Positions 11,280 through 22,817 of a stretch of 64,000 nt of DNA are shown piece by piece (the first letter of the stretch is position 1; the number at the start of each line of letters is the position of its first letter). This stretch comes from Phoronis australis (lineage: Eukaryota > Phoronida > Phoronidae), in the NCBI GenBank assembly GCA_002633005.1, contig NMRA01000078.1, positions 567,868 through 631,867 of the forward strand, given 5' to 3'. Position numbers and translations under genes: made by a program. The notes below the pieces were generated by a model. The model had not been told where the DNA came from and did no database searches. It worked only from the letters and a program-made list of their open reading frames with translations.

Positions 11280-12797
11280 TTGTGAACGATTCCTACTGAA
11301 CGCAGTGAAATCGATGCGTTCAACAGAGGACAATAAAGTCAGTTCCACCAGTGAGTATTGATTAAGGGTGGGTTATCCAGATGATAATTTAAAGTATTGC
11401 AAAAGCATTGGTCTATATCGAAAAGAAAAAAACACGAACTTCCAGTCCCATGACGTGTCGAATTCCGTAGGGGTAAGAATTTCACGAGATTTAGGTGATT
11501 TGTTCGTAATAAATGACGATACAGAATCTCCCAAAACTTTGCGTGATGATTGCGTTTCCATTTCGCGTCTTCGGAAGGCACTCCTATTCACTAAAGACGC
11601 CGTTCATCGATGTCACTTTGTTACCATTTTGTTGAAGTTCACTATTCAATAAATTTCAGAATTCATTACAGTTGTATAGTCATGATATAATTTAAACTTT
11701 TCAGAACGCTTTGGAATCTGCTAAGTGATTTGCGAAGGATATCTGTTGAAATGCGTCCCTTGGACCGCCGTCGATGAGGTGTCATTCCGTAGACGCGAAA
11801 ACTGGTGAAAATGCTAGATCACACAATACCACGTAAAATCAATAACATTCTTCAGTAAAAATTCAGGATGCAGCGATGTTTGACAAAAACGTGATAAACA
11901 AATTGCTTCAACCACCTATCCGAAATTAGAAGAAAAGGGTTTTCCTATAGCTAAACGTGCAAACATCGACTGTGCAGCTTTGAAATATAATCTGGATAGT
12001 TTTTTGCGTTGTTTGCAGTGTAGGAATTTACATAAACGCTTAGAAATAATACTAATGCTTTAGAATTTGAAAATTAGTTATCCTTATACATGTTACCCGA
12101 AACAAGAGATACTCTAACACATGCCAAACGCAAATATGAAATTTCGATGTAACACACAAAAACGTAAAGTCAGTGATGTTTTTATTCAAGGGGAGATGTA
12201 ATACAATAAAGCGCCCGACGGCATCCTTTGTAATCTTTAACAGACTTGGAAATATCAAGCGCCACACAGGGAAAAACAGGGGCATGCAAGTGCGCGGACT
12301 GTTTTATCTTTTAAAAATTTCCCGCCATGCCCTTGCCTCATCGAAATGACCCTCTTTGTTATGTATCAACATACAATGATACAATTTCTCACACAGCATT
12401 GCTCTATTTTTCCGTGTGTGGTTTGTGTAATTCAATATGGAAAAATCTCTCATTTTTTTAAATGGGTCGAGGTTGCAAACAAGGAAGCCCTTTACATCCC
12501 TATCATTTTCTACTCTGTGCTGAGATTATGGGAAATCTCTTTAAGCCCCCTGCAGCGACCTCCGCAGAGCATGTTTGAGTTGTGACCCGTGGTTGTTTGT
12601 GACCTAATGCGGTGTTCCTAGTCACATAACGCACGAATGGACAAATGAAGTTCATTGATTGCTTCTTCTGGATTCATTTTATTTTGAAGTTTGCAAATTT
12701 GACTTTACCCAGTTACCCCAGCAGGGATCTTTTAACATCAATCATTTTGGGGAATTGGAAAATCACACGGGAGCACACTCGATTCTGACAGTCGGGT

Positions 12798-13230
12798 AAA
12801 TGAAACACAGGCGTCCTCAGCTTCTGATCGTCCCCAATACACTACATATAATACTACAAGGTATGACACTCCCGTCTAGAAATTCCACGAGTGCTTCACT
12901 TCAGCCGTCCATAGCAAATATAGACAATAAATTTTTACAAAACAGAGGTTCAACAAACCATGAAGAATTGTTCTTTCTCCCAATACCATTCACGATGTCC
13001 TGTTCCGGCGACTTCGTAAGAAATTCGCAGTCAAAGAACAAAAATGCTCACAAAAAACCCCAACACACGTCCATCGTGGGCCGCTCGAGGTCAAGGACGG
13101 TACGGAAATTGCCGGTGATTTAGGGAAGTACCGACATCGTGACTTTACGCGACAAACCGACAATTTCCAGTCGGGAGTGTCGTATTATATGTAGTGTATT
13201 GGGGACGATCAGAAGCTGAGGACGCCTGTG
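12798..13230. repeat. long inverted repeat upstream of the lectin gene
   Basis: The left arm (12798-12884) and right arm (13162-13230) are inverted copies. They share a core of more than 50 bp around GTCCCCAATACACTACATAT, broken by a few mismatches and a short indel. The spacer is about 277 bp. The right arm ends 76 bp before the lectin TATA box. It could be a foldback element. Confidence 0.9.
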
Positions 13231-13305
13231 AAATGAAATACGGTAGTCTAAGAACGGGCCTACGTGACAAACATTGCGATATTTCTGAGATAGCGCTCTA
13301 CCGTC

Positions 13306-13313
13306 TATATAAA
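13306..13313 (+). promoter_or_regulatory. TATA box of the C-type lectin gene
   Basis: TATATAAA lies about 93 bp before the ATG at 13406, leaving room for a 5' leader of about 60-70 bases. The start codon context (AAGATGG) is favourable. Confidence 0.6.
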
Positions 13314-13405
13314 TTCTATGAACTGTCTGGTTATTAAAATTGCACCTCGTCCTCACGTATCAGTGCCTAATACTGTAAAACTGAAAAAATTCAAAGGGTA
13401 CCAAG

Positions 13406-13913
13406 ATGGCATTCCTGCTAGTGATTTTAAGTGCGTTTTTTTGTCTTTCGTGCAAATCTGCGACATTAAACAAGGGAAAAATTCCTGATGACCCCCTGCT
13501 GGACATGTTCCGGAAACAGGAAGTTTTGTTGCAAAAGGTTGAAAAACAGGTGAAGGACTCGACCAGTGTGCTGGACAGAAAGATCACAATGCAAGCCAAG
13601 AATATGAAACACGCTTTTGCAGTGACGATGAAGCTGCAGTGTCCTCGTGAATTTTTCTCCAATGAATTCGGCTGTTACAAATTCATATACGAGAACTTAT
13701 CGTACGATGACGCCACTTCACGTTGCCGTGAATATGGGAGTCACTTGCTTGAAGTGCAATCAAAGGGCGAATATGAAGCATTGATATCCTTAATGGACCA
13801 ACACGGTGCAACGAAACGGAGGTTTTATCACCTGGGCGGCAAGAAGGTTAACAACGTGTGGATCTGGATTGAATCAAAGCAACAGTTCACCTTCACGAAC
13901 TGGTCTGGACCAG
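13406..13913 (+). CDS. lectin exon 1
   Basis: This exon holds the signal peptide, helical neck and the first part of the lectin fold to the WSGP segment. The donor is CCAG|GTATTA, phase 1. Confidence 0.88.
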
Positions 13914-15151
13914 GTATTATTTGACTACTGTTGATTTTTGTGTTGCATTTGAATAATGGCAGATTGCAACAATGCGTACATGTTGAGGAAAATGTGTTTT
14001 GCAGTTTTATACCACAATATTAGCGTCAAATGGCAGATACATATAGATTATTACATGGCAAAGTTGTTAGCCCCCGTTATCTAGAGCCCGAGTGGATTTT
14101 GGAGAATTATCGCCCGAGGGGCGTTATACCACATACTAAACTATACTACACCAAGCAGCGACTGACGTCATTAAGAGTGAAAATAGAAAACTTAAATGAG
14201 CACGCGCAATAATGCCATGTTCAACAAACCGCATTGTACTGTACTTATACGCTATGAAAAATAAGACACATAATTTCCATAAAAACGATATCTTAATTCA
14301 GTGAAATTTTTCTCTCATGTCCTCTTACTTGTAAATCACCGATCTCCAGTTTGAATGCGGGTATCGTGTCGTCGGGATCCTTTGACTTGAGAATTATATT
14401 CAGTTACCAGTGGTAACCTACTTTAGCAGACGGATAATTTCCCTGTCGAAGCTTAGCGTGAAAAAACGTGTTTTAAGCTATAATAGCTGGTAAACCTTAA
14501 TTTATAAATTCAATTTATTTCGATTTTATTTAAGTTTTCAATTGGTTTTGAGTAAAAGCATTATTTGACAAAAATAGCCCGGCTTTTCTTAAAAGGTCAC
14601 GACCTCCGACTCCGGGCCTTTGACATAGAAAGTAGTTGCAAAGCCGAGGAGAGTCGGAAAAGGTAAATCGATTCACGGCAATGTTTCTCGTTTAGAATGT
14701 GGTATAAATAGGTTATTACATGTTCTCAGCCGTTATCCTCCTTGTCTCCAAAATCCACTCGGGCTCTAGATAACGAGGGATAACGACTTTGCCATGTAAT
14801 AATCTATATTTATTGAACGAACATATTCGTTACGATCTTCGAAAAACTTTTGAATTAAATAATCCGTATTTATAGACTACAAATAGTTTAATCTACACAT
14901 GTAGCTGTTGACTGTAAGATGGAGCACATGCAAGGCAAAAATTTACGGCGCACAATAACAATAGTCCTCTTCAAGTGGTTCGTCTCCGATGATTAGATAT
15001 GTGCTCAGCTGATCAGTAATGACTTGTTGTGGTTTCAGGTCAAGACATGAAGGGGTGTGGGCGGTTTGTGTACTTTCCTTCCTCTAGTTTGCACAAGAAG
15101 TGGACCGAGAACAATTGCATGTTCCGGGCATACTCCGTGTGTGAGATTTAA
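13406..15151 (+). CDS. secreted C-type lectin-domain protein, two exons
   Basis: Exon 1 is 13406-13913 and exon 2 is 15039-15151; the join is in phase 1 and gives 206 residues. Residues 1-18 form a hydrophobic signal peptide. About 30-75 is helical with heptad spacing, a likely oligomerisation neck. The C-type lectin fold runs from 79 to the end. All six long-form cysteines are present: Cys79-Cys90, Cys107-Cys204 and Cys176-Cys196 by family pattern. The last codons (VCEI, stop) match the normal C-terminal edge of the fold. The calcium/sugar motifs are not canonical: there is no EPN or QPD, and the usual WND reads WTE. Classical calcium-dependent mannose or galactose binding is therefore unlikely and the ligand is unknown. 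Possible poly(A) signals are at 15769 and 15919. Confidence 0.88.
14035..14815. repeat. inverted pair of hairpin repeats in the lectin intron
   Basis: A block at about 14038-14150 (TAGATTATTACATGGCAAAG onward) recurs inverted at about 14695-14812, with roughly 550 bp between. Each arm has its own partial internal symmetry around GTTATC and GATAAC. This fits a MITE-like family present in two opposed copies. Confidence 0.8.
15039..15151 (+). CDS. lectin exon 2 (terminal)
   Basis: The acceptor GTGGTTTCAG is followed by the C-terminal third of the lectin fold with its last three cysteines, ending at TAA. Phase 1 matches exon 1. Confidence 0.85.
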
Positions 15152-16524
15152 CCGGAAACATGTTCAGACAAATCACTATAACGTCACCGATGCTTTTTGA
15201 ATTTCCTACTACTGTGCTGGTGCAGGAGAAACGCCGTGTCAATTCAACTATCTTGATTGTCATTCTTAGTTGTAGTAATTGCTTATTTTTCGTTGCACAA
15301 TGCTTCAATGATGCACCGATTGATTTATAATATAAGGATAAAGTAAAAAGAGACTAAGCTGGTGTGGTGATTTCTACATCGATAAAACCTTCAGTATTGA
15401 CAACATATAATATTATTTGACCCCGCACACATTTTAAATTGCGTCGGCACGCCATCTTTTGGCCACAGGACTATGAAAATATAATATCGCTGATGAAAGT
15501 GACTTACTTCTTACATCGGTGTTATCATCTAATTTCATCTTTGGAAAATTAGTACGATAAATCTTTTATCCCACTGTCCGTCACAGAAGCAAACTTTTGG
15601 TTAGAGCACGTGCTGCGGGAAAATTGGCCTAAGCTTAAAGTTGTCGTTATTCATAGAAGGGTGATTACTGGGCTTGCAAAAACTGACAGGTCGTAGTTCC
15701 TTTACAACATACTTGACAAATGGAGTGATACGCCGTGGCAAGTCAGCTGGTAGTGTCTAGTCTCGTGGAATAAAGGAATAACAAATTGTCAGCTAAAGAG
15801 AGGGCGGCAGTATTGTTGACTTTGTTTTTTTTCTCACATCACAAGCTTGGGAAATATATTGTAGAAATTGACACACGGTGCAACAGACTGAGGAGACTGT
15901 TTCGATTGCATCGTGCTTAATAAAACAGGAATTTTCCGTCTTCTGTGGCATCACAAAATGAACTCATGTTTTAAGCTGGTCCACTTGCCACGAAAAATTT
16001 GATCTCGTGTTATATGGCTTATTAACAATTCATTCTCGTGAGATAACGTTGAAAGGTTTAATGGGAATTTTCTGATATTCCCAAGTGAACGAAAACGCCA
16101 TGTTTCAAATGTGTCAGTTCAGTTGTTATCTCCATGTACTTGCTCAGTATACAGATATGTACATGTATGAGTACTGGATATAGATATCATTGTACATGCA
16201 AATACAACCAAATGCACACATTCACAGTGCTCACAATGTGCCACAAAATAACACGTCCTTTAAACCTTTTCTTCTATTTCTGACAAAGCACGTTCTCTAC
16301 TAAAATGTCCATGTTTAAAAAGTACAACTTTGAATTTTGATGATGTTTAGCAGTCAACGTTGAATTTTTGTTCGAATTTTGCGCGTATATCTAAGCAACG
16401 TACAACACGTTCATGCTTCATTTTTGAAATTTATGTTTCCTTGAGCCACTGACGGTTTCGATGTTTTTCAAGTCTCATCACGAAAGGAATATTATGAGAC
16501 CGAGTTTATGATCTTCAAAGTCAT
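15152..16524. other. lectin 3' flank, no further gene seen
   Basis: AATAAA occurs at 15769-15774 and 15919-15924 and could end the lectin transcript. The minus-strand frame at 15084-15308 is the shadow of lectin exon 2. ATGTACATGTATGAG lies near 16157. Confidence 0.5.
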
Positions 16525-17745
16525 CTTAAATCTGATTTAGTGACCTCCATTCAAACTCATACATTAATATATCAGGCCATGTGAACTAGCTAAAGAATGT
16601 ATTTTTCAAAAAAAAAATGATCGGAAATTACAAAAACATGTTTTTTATTAATGTGACATTTAATATTTTTCATAACAAAATAACTTCTTTGCTGAATTTA
16701 CTTTTTTTATTTATTGTAATATTTAAAATGATGGTGGCCTCTTCAGTGACAGCACTGCTTTCCAAGAGGGCCGTCGATAACAAAATATAAAACAGTAATA
16801 TAATACAACATAGAAGTAAAATAATAATTAAAGACATATAAAAAGGTACAATTAAAACAGGTTGAGAATTAAGATATTAAATAAATGACGAAGAATGGTG
16901 AAAATTGATTTAAGAGAGAAGAAATAAATAAAGATATGATCGTAAACAGTGAGAGTATTTACAACAATGAAAAATGAGATAATTAAGACAGGTAGGGTGT
17001 AAAAATGGTTAGTTAAATTGCACTCACTTTTTAATATTTAGTTTGAAGGTATTAACTGAATTGGACCGTTTAAATTTTGATCTAGGAGAAATCCATATTG
17101 CAGTAGCATCAGCATTAATAAATGAAACCCTTTTTAAATAAAAACTTCACGATTTTCCTTAAAAATTGTAACGAATTTTCGATTACTCTTGATATAATTG
17201 TTTTCATGCCAAGATAACTCACAAAACGTGAGGTATTTTTGCAAAAAATAGCAATCGTATTTTTCTGTCTTGAGGTGCGCAGAAACTAGGCGCTGAAAAG
17301 GGGAATCATTTTAGATTGACGTATTAATGTTGCAGTGAAATTTACGCAGCCGTTCTTAAGAACTTTTAAAAGGTTATCTGCAACCTTATTTAGTGACCTC
17401 TATTCTAACTCGTATGTAAAAAGCTAAGCTTTTTCACCTAGAAGAAGTATATATTTTCTGAAAGAAAAAGATTAGGGAATATGAAAATACTTTTTGTATT
17501 GATGTACCACTATTATTTTTAAGTGAAAACGTTTTTAAGTCAAAACTTTTTTAAGAAAGGTACATTAATAGCAAAATAACCGTTCAGTCGAGTTTAATAA
17601 AACTTTTTTTTAAATGAAAGCTTCACCAGTTACCTCAAAAACGCTGGTAGGAATTTTTTATTAGTCTTTTCGTTTTGTTTCTATGACAAATCGACTCGCA
17701 AAACGCAAGGTTTCTTTGTAAAAAACGGAAGTCGTATTCGTAACT
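16525..17745. repeat. diverged tandem duplication, one unit interrupted by a LINE
   Basis: Unit B (about 17385-17745) matches unit A, which is split into about 16525-16700 and 17120-17260. Shared landmarks are TTTAGTGACCTC followed by ACTC, CAAAATAAC, a CTTCAC stretch, and CTCACAAAACG or CTCGCAAAACG. The extra ~415 bp in unit A is a LINE 3' end. Confidence 0.65.
16702..17118 (-). mobile_element. LINE 3' end fragment
   Basis: On the minus strand about 30 codons end at a TGA (17026-17024). They have the S-N-S, TFK, IKK pattern seen at the extreme C terminus of CR1/L2/Jockey-type ORF2 proteins. An AT-rich 3' UTR follows, with the CCTCTTCAGTGACAGCACTG segment common in LINE tails. It is strongly 5'-truncated. 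Confidence 0.6.
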
Positions 17746-18582
17746 GTTACATTATGTTACATTACGCAAAAATAGGCCTTTATATCGAAAATCCTAACAG
17801 CGTTTTTGCCCAAGCCAAGGAAAAAGCCACAAAAGTTACGAGCCGGCTAAATCTTATTTTAACCAAATAATTATTCTATTTCCTAAATATAACTTCTGCG
17901 TGGTATTACCTTGGTACCAATTTTAACATTCGCTTATGATGTCAACTAAATTTGCAGCGGTTAATTAACTTAATCATTTCAAATTTTGTCAGTCGGGTTA
18001 CCATGCCTCGAGTGAAAAAAGGTCAAAGGAGTGGTTTTAGCTGTACAACGTAACACACAACGTTTAAAGCAAGCCCAGGGAGACTGAAGGAAACCAACCC
18101 AGTATTTTTGAGTCTTTAAATGAATAAATAACTAAATTTTAAAAAAACCGTGACAACGACACAGAAACAGGAAAATTAGAAGATTATCAGTTGAATGGAT
18201 GAATTTAAGTGAGGATTTATCTCTTTTGTCGCAACTTGCTGTGTATGCGATGCCGGACGCCGTGCGTCGACTCGAGCATTAATCACAACGTTATCAACGA
18301 TCATATGCACGCCGACGTGGAAATCAGTCAGGATCAAAAATACGATTTTTCTTCGTTTTCCGCGGCATCTTAACAGTTATCCTATTTTGTTGGTTTTTAA
18401 TATTTATTTTAGTTTACTTTGCAATCTGGAGATAACTACCAGCAAGATTTTAAGCCATGAACATCACAACCTTCCGCTGCGTGTTCACTATAATTACGTA
18501 AGTTGACAAACTCTGAGAAAAGGTCATTACTTTTCATCGCCGACGACGTCACCCATAAACATTTGTATTGTTGGTGTGTATT
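17746..18582. other. no gene seen
   Basis: AT-rich sequence without a supported frame. AATAAA in minus orientation at 18408-18403 could serve the candidate gene ending at 18583. Confidence 0.4.
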
Positions 18583-19216
18583 CTATTTTTGATGAATCCA
18601 ATGACACAGGTTGTCGCTAATTGTCGTGAGGCCGTCCGACAAGATTGAGTAGTTGCCACCAGCTACTAAATGACCATAATCCCAGAGAAAGTACACTCTG
18701 GTTTGGGTCCGAAAGAAGCGCGAAAAATTCCCATCCATAAAACTTTTTTTGAAAATTTGACATAAGAGTTGAGTGCCGCTGAAAATAGCAAATATCTGAC
18801 CTGGGAATGACATTAGTTTAAATGACAAACACAGTCCGAGTTATTCGAGAACAGAGACACGACTTCTCTCCCCAACCTAGACTAGATGATTGGATATTAA
18901 TAGTTTTTGTAAATTCATCTGGAATAACAAGCTTAAAAATATATGAAAAGTTTTAATCAAGAAATAGAAAATTGTGTAGTCAAGATGTCAAACATAAAAT
19001 TATCAGCAAATCTCTAAAAATTACAGGAATAAAAAAGTTATTACCGGATTCTAAATGAACCAAAATTTTTGAAACTGAGGCAAGCACAATGTAAAATATA
19101 CAGCAAATTATAATGGCAGCTGAACTAAGGCACATCAAACGATATATGTAGCTTTTTGGAGAGGTTGTTTGAAACATTGGAGTAAGGTTTTTTAAAACAT
19201 AAACTTTACCTGACAT
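18583..19216 (-). CDS. candidate two-exon gene, 129-residue type II membrane protein
   Basis: Exon 1 is 19216-19045 and exon 2 is 18800-18583. Exon 1 opens with ATG, has about 26 polar residues, then a 22-residue hydrophobic helix (about 27-48) without a cleavage-like site. It ends in phase 1 at GTAATA. Exon 2 follows CATTCCCAG, enters in phase 1 and runs to TAG. The luminal part has four aromatic-rich segments and no recognised domain. The layout is that of a signal-anchored Golgi or plasma-membrane protein, but it is much shorter than a typical glycosyltransferase. Minus-strand AATAAA lies 175 nt past the stop. It may be a gene fragment or chance. Confidence 0.35.
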
Positions 19217-19579
19217 TCAAGCAAGGATGCTACGTCCAATAGTCTATGGTTTTACAAATTGGAAATAAATCGATCCATTATAAAACCCGTGACGAAAATA
19301 GAATATTTTACATCAATGACTCATTAGATGACGTCATTTTTTAGAACAGAAAATCTAAAAAAGAAATATAAAACAATTTTCTTACTTATATGTCATGGAT
19401 GAATGTGGTCATAAGATGTTATTGCATCTCATCTGTAAGCATCGAGAGTCTCAAAAATGCGTGGAATCGATCATTCCTCGAATAGAATGTATGCTGTTGA
19501 ATTAATAGCTGAACATGTAAAATGATAAATTATCTGTTACGTACAACTGACAGAACGCTCACATCACAAAAATAAATGC

Positions 19580-19990
19580 ATGGAAAAATACTATTTAATT
19601 TCCTTTAAGTGTACACTAGACTCTTCATTACTGTGGTTGCAATACAAAATATTACTCAGGATTTTGGCTACCAATACATTCTTGTATAAAATAAATACAA
19701 CCGACCGTATAAATTGTACTTACTGCAATGTAGAAGGAGAAACTCACGAACATATATTTGTTCAATGTAATGTGGCAAGGAATTTTCTGTCAGATGTTAG
19801 TGCTTGGTTATTGGCTAAGGTCGTTTTCTCATTATGGGATTTTCGGTTTACTTGCGTTTCGCCGAAACTTTGCGTACCTTTCTCACGTAATAGCAATATC
19901 GCAGTTATCGCTAAGACAACGGACGACACAGTTCATTCGTACTCTCAAACGAATGCTCATTTGTGTTCCAGGCTAATTGAAAATTGTTCT
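19580..19990 (+). mobile_element. LINE ORF2 C-terminal fragment
   Basis: The frame contains WLQYKILLRILATNTFL followed by a zinc-binding motif (CTYC, then GETHEHIFVQC). This is the standard end of many LINE ORF2 proteins. A frameshift near 19850 moves the remaining similarity into the frame that ends at 19976. The RT and endonuclease are absent. Confidence 0.8.
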
Positions 19991-22273
19991 CCTGCCGCTT
20001 AAGGCCGTTTATGAAAATGATTAGTTTCAAAATAGATCAAAAATGTTTTCCTTTGTTTATTTACGTCTGTCCATTGAGAGCTATGCTATGTTACACTAAC
20101 AAAGAACATGTTTTGCGAGTCTCGCTATGGTTATGCAAAATAGTCCAAATCTTTAATCTTAACCTAGTTCTAAAAAAAGGCAGTCACTATCGAGGGTTGG
20201 ATGTGGAAGTTTTAATTAAAATTAAACTTAAGATCCTGTGTCGGAGATTCTAACCGTAACATCGAGAGGATTACTTTTTCCAGCCATGTTCAAAATTCAA
20301 CTCAGCAATACAGTCAAGAAATGAATCTTTAAACTGTGAAGAGACAAGGAGAAAGTTTGATAAATAAAGTAGAATGTTCGAAATATTTCGTTGTTACAAT
20401 TCTTTGCTATCATTAACCGACAACAATTTACTTTGAAAAGTTTTGGCAGTGTGAGCTGAATGCAATGTATCTCACTGCACAATAAACTGAAGTAAGATAA
20501 CTGTGGTGAAAACTGCTGATTTGGTGTATTTTTGTTCATTTTATGTAGCCTTATTCAAAATTTCACTTTGAACAACATTTTTTAATATGCTTCAAGGCTT
20601 TTTGAAGTTTTTGACTCAGTAACAATCCATCAGATATCGCTCTTTTGTTCCTAGCAAACTCATAGTAGTTCTTTACTCTCGAAACCAGCGAAACCTATAA
20701 TTGAGCGCTTCCTATTACCTTCCTTCTCAATCTTCATGTTAACTGTATGTCAGCAAATTATAATCCAGTTAGGGCTATTCTGCAAATTTGTGTATTGCCG
20801 TCGTTCTGGAAGCAAGCGTAACATTTCAATGCGTTTGCAAAGAAGACAAGTAAGACGAACATTCAAAACCAACCTACACGGACGTTTTAAATCCGTCAAA
20901 ATTATTTTGTAACAGTATCTCTAATAAAAAGCAGGCCTATTAATGACAAATTCACACTTGCAAAATGCTTTCCGTATTTTATTTTTTACATTTCCTCATC
21001 TTCTTCATTGGTATTCCAAAACACCTGGGGTCTAGTTGCTTCATGAAAGTCACCTAGGAATTAAGACAGACATTTGGTTTTGCCCTATCATTTCATAATT
21101 GCTGAAAATGGGGCCTAGACAAGTAATTTTGAATGCATCACTGAAGTAGACATAAGTTATGGAAAATTTCCTAGTAAATAGTAATGTGTGTTTTCACAGA
21201 CACTCTGGACTTTGCACCAGCTAGATTGATTAAGTCAGTTCCTGGCCACATGGTCAGTAAAAAGTTAAGTGGCAAAAACTAGACGCTCAGGGATTCATAT
21301 CGACGTTTCGGTTTTACTTAATGTCATCATGAGGTATACACTACACAGATGCAATAACATATGCACAAAGGTGACTTGAAACAACAATCTATGAACTCAT
21401 ATTGCAGTACATGCTACAGAACTGAATCAGCAGCTACGATTGGGGCTGAAGTTAAACCTCAACCACAGCACTAGCCAGTGTGCCCCACTCGAATGTTCCG
21501 CTTTATCGCACAGTACTAATTAAGATTGTTAATCCGTGCGCAGTGTTGTAGAGGTAAACTTAGAGGTAAGTAGGCGCCAAAAGCCCACCGCGTCACCTTG
21601 AGCACTGAACGTAACTTACGGTGCGTAGGCGCTACGTTCAAATGGCAAAAGGTGGTTGACTGCGCCTACGTGCGCCTTAGCCCCACTACAGCACCGTCCT
21701 TGCGGCACAAAACACTGGCTTCCTCAGTGTCCTCTTCTAAGTTCGGAATCGTACAAGAGGACAGAGGGTATAATTGTCAGAAATATAGCTTGCATTAAAG
21801 GAGCATGCCGCCCATAAAACAACCTATTTTGTATCAATTTAGATCGAGTAGTTCTACTCGATAAGGGCAGGTTCGGTTGCGTTACCTGACACCTGACGGC
21901 AGACGGAGGTGTTGAACTTATCCAAAGATTGGTTTCACGCGCAGTTCACAACACGGGTTATTGGTGTCAGCTTATCGCTTGAATTCATCGTTTAATACCA
22001 ATAAATTATGAAACTTCAATGTAAAACCCTTAAAAATACACCGAGTTCTTATGAAAACGTGTTGTTTTATTTCGCTGTTACGGACTTATAGGTATTTGAC
22101 ACACCGTAGCCTACCTAATTCGGCAGGCCAATTTACCAAGGTCCGTAGCAGGAGTTTGGGGTCTGTTCGGAGACAAATTCAGAGTATTCTTCCGTGAAAT
22201 ACAGACAGGAGAACCTAGATCTGTGTTGCTTGTACTTGTGATTTCTTTGAGTTCTAAACACACAAAACGCTTG
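19991..22273. other. no gene seen
   Basis: A segment near 21290-21340 (GACGTTTCGG followed by TCATCATGAGG) resembles the terminal motif of Penelope-like and related elements. The frames at 19984-20253, 20297-20539 and 21598-21798 have no supporting motifs. Confidence 0.4.
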
Positions 22274-22385
22274 TTATCCCGGCCAGTTACTCGGAACCCG
22301 ACCAGGCCCGTCGCAGTCGGACTGACTCGTTATCCCGGCCAGTGGCTCGGAACGCGACCAGGCCCGTCGCGGCTGCCGGGACTGG
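22274..22385. repeat. two 56-bp GC-rich tandem units
   Basis: Units at 22274-22329 and 22330-22385 both start TTATCCCGGCCAGT and carry CGACCAGGCCCGTCGC. They are a GC-rich island in AT-rich DNA. The overlapping frames on both strands are products of the repeat. Confidence 0.9.
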
Positions 22386-22817
22386 CACGAACACAAACCA
22401 TCTTGAGTTGGAAAGTAAACCTCCAGTAACGAAAAGACTGTAATAGTGAGCCAAAGAAATAGTAAATTAGCCACGAAACTGAACATCTACTTACTTGTCG
22501 GGGGCCGTCAGGGCAGAGGTTGTACAGTGACAATGATTTGAAAGTATTTGTATTTCTAAATAAAGATTCCCCTAACATGTTGCCATAGCATATAAAGTCG
22601 AGTAATTATTTCACACCAACTTTCAGTCAGCAAATACTGAATTAGCATGCGCTTACAAGGCCTCGGTGCCCGGTCAATTATACCTTTGCTGCCAGCATCA
22701 AATTCCGGTAACGCAGTGGTTTATTCATTGCTGGCTTCTCAACATTTGCACTAATCAAATTTGGTGGAATTCTCCTTTAACGGGTTCAAATATACTTGCC
22801 ATGAATTTCTACGAAAG

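Larger units (their letters stand above)
8600..12797. other. long stretch without a supportable gene
   Basis: Frames at 8914-9117, 9114-9347, 9718-9972, 11067-11285 and 11368-11652 have no domain, no convincing splice context, or are open on both strands. The stretch also holds TACATGTACATG palindromes (9715-9727 and 9850-9860), the C-rich repeat at 10645-10700 and a short inverted repeat at 11115/11268. Confidence 0.4.

Noticed and set aside
13360-13662. 100-codon minus-strand frame
   Set aside because: Antisense shadow of lectin exon 1, which has a signal peptide, domain and splice site.
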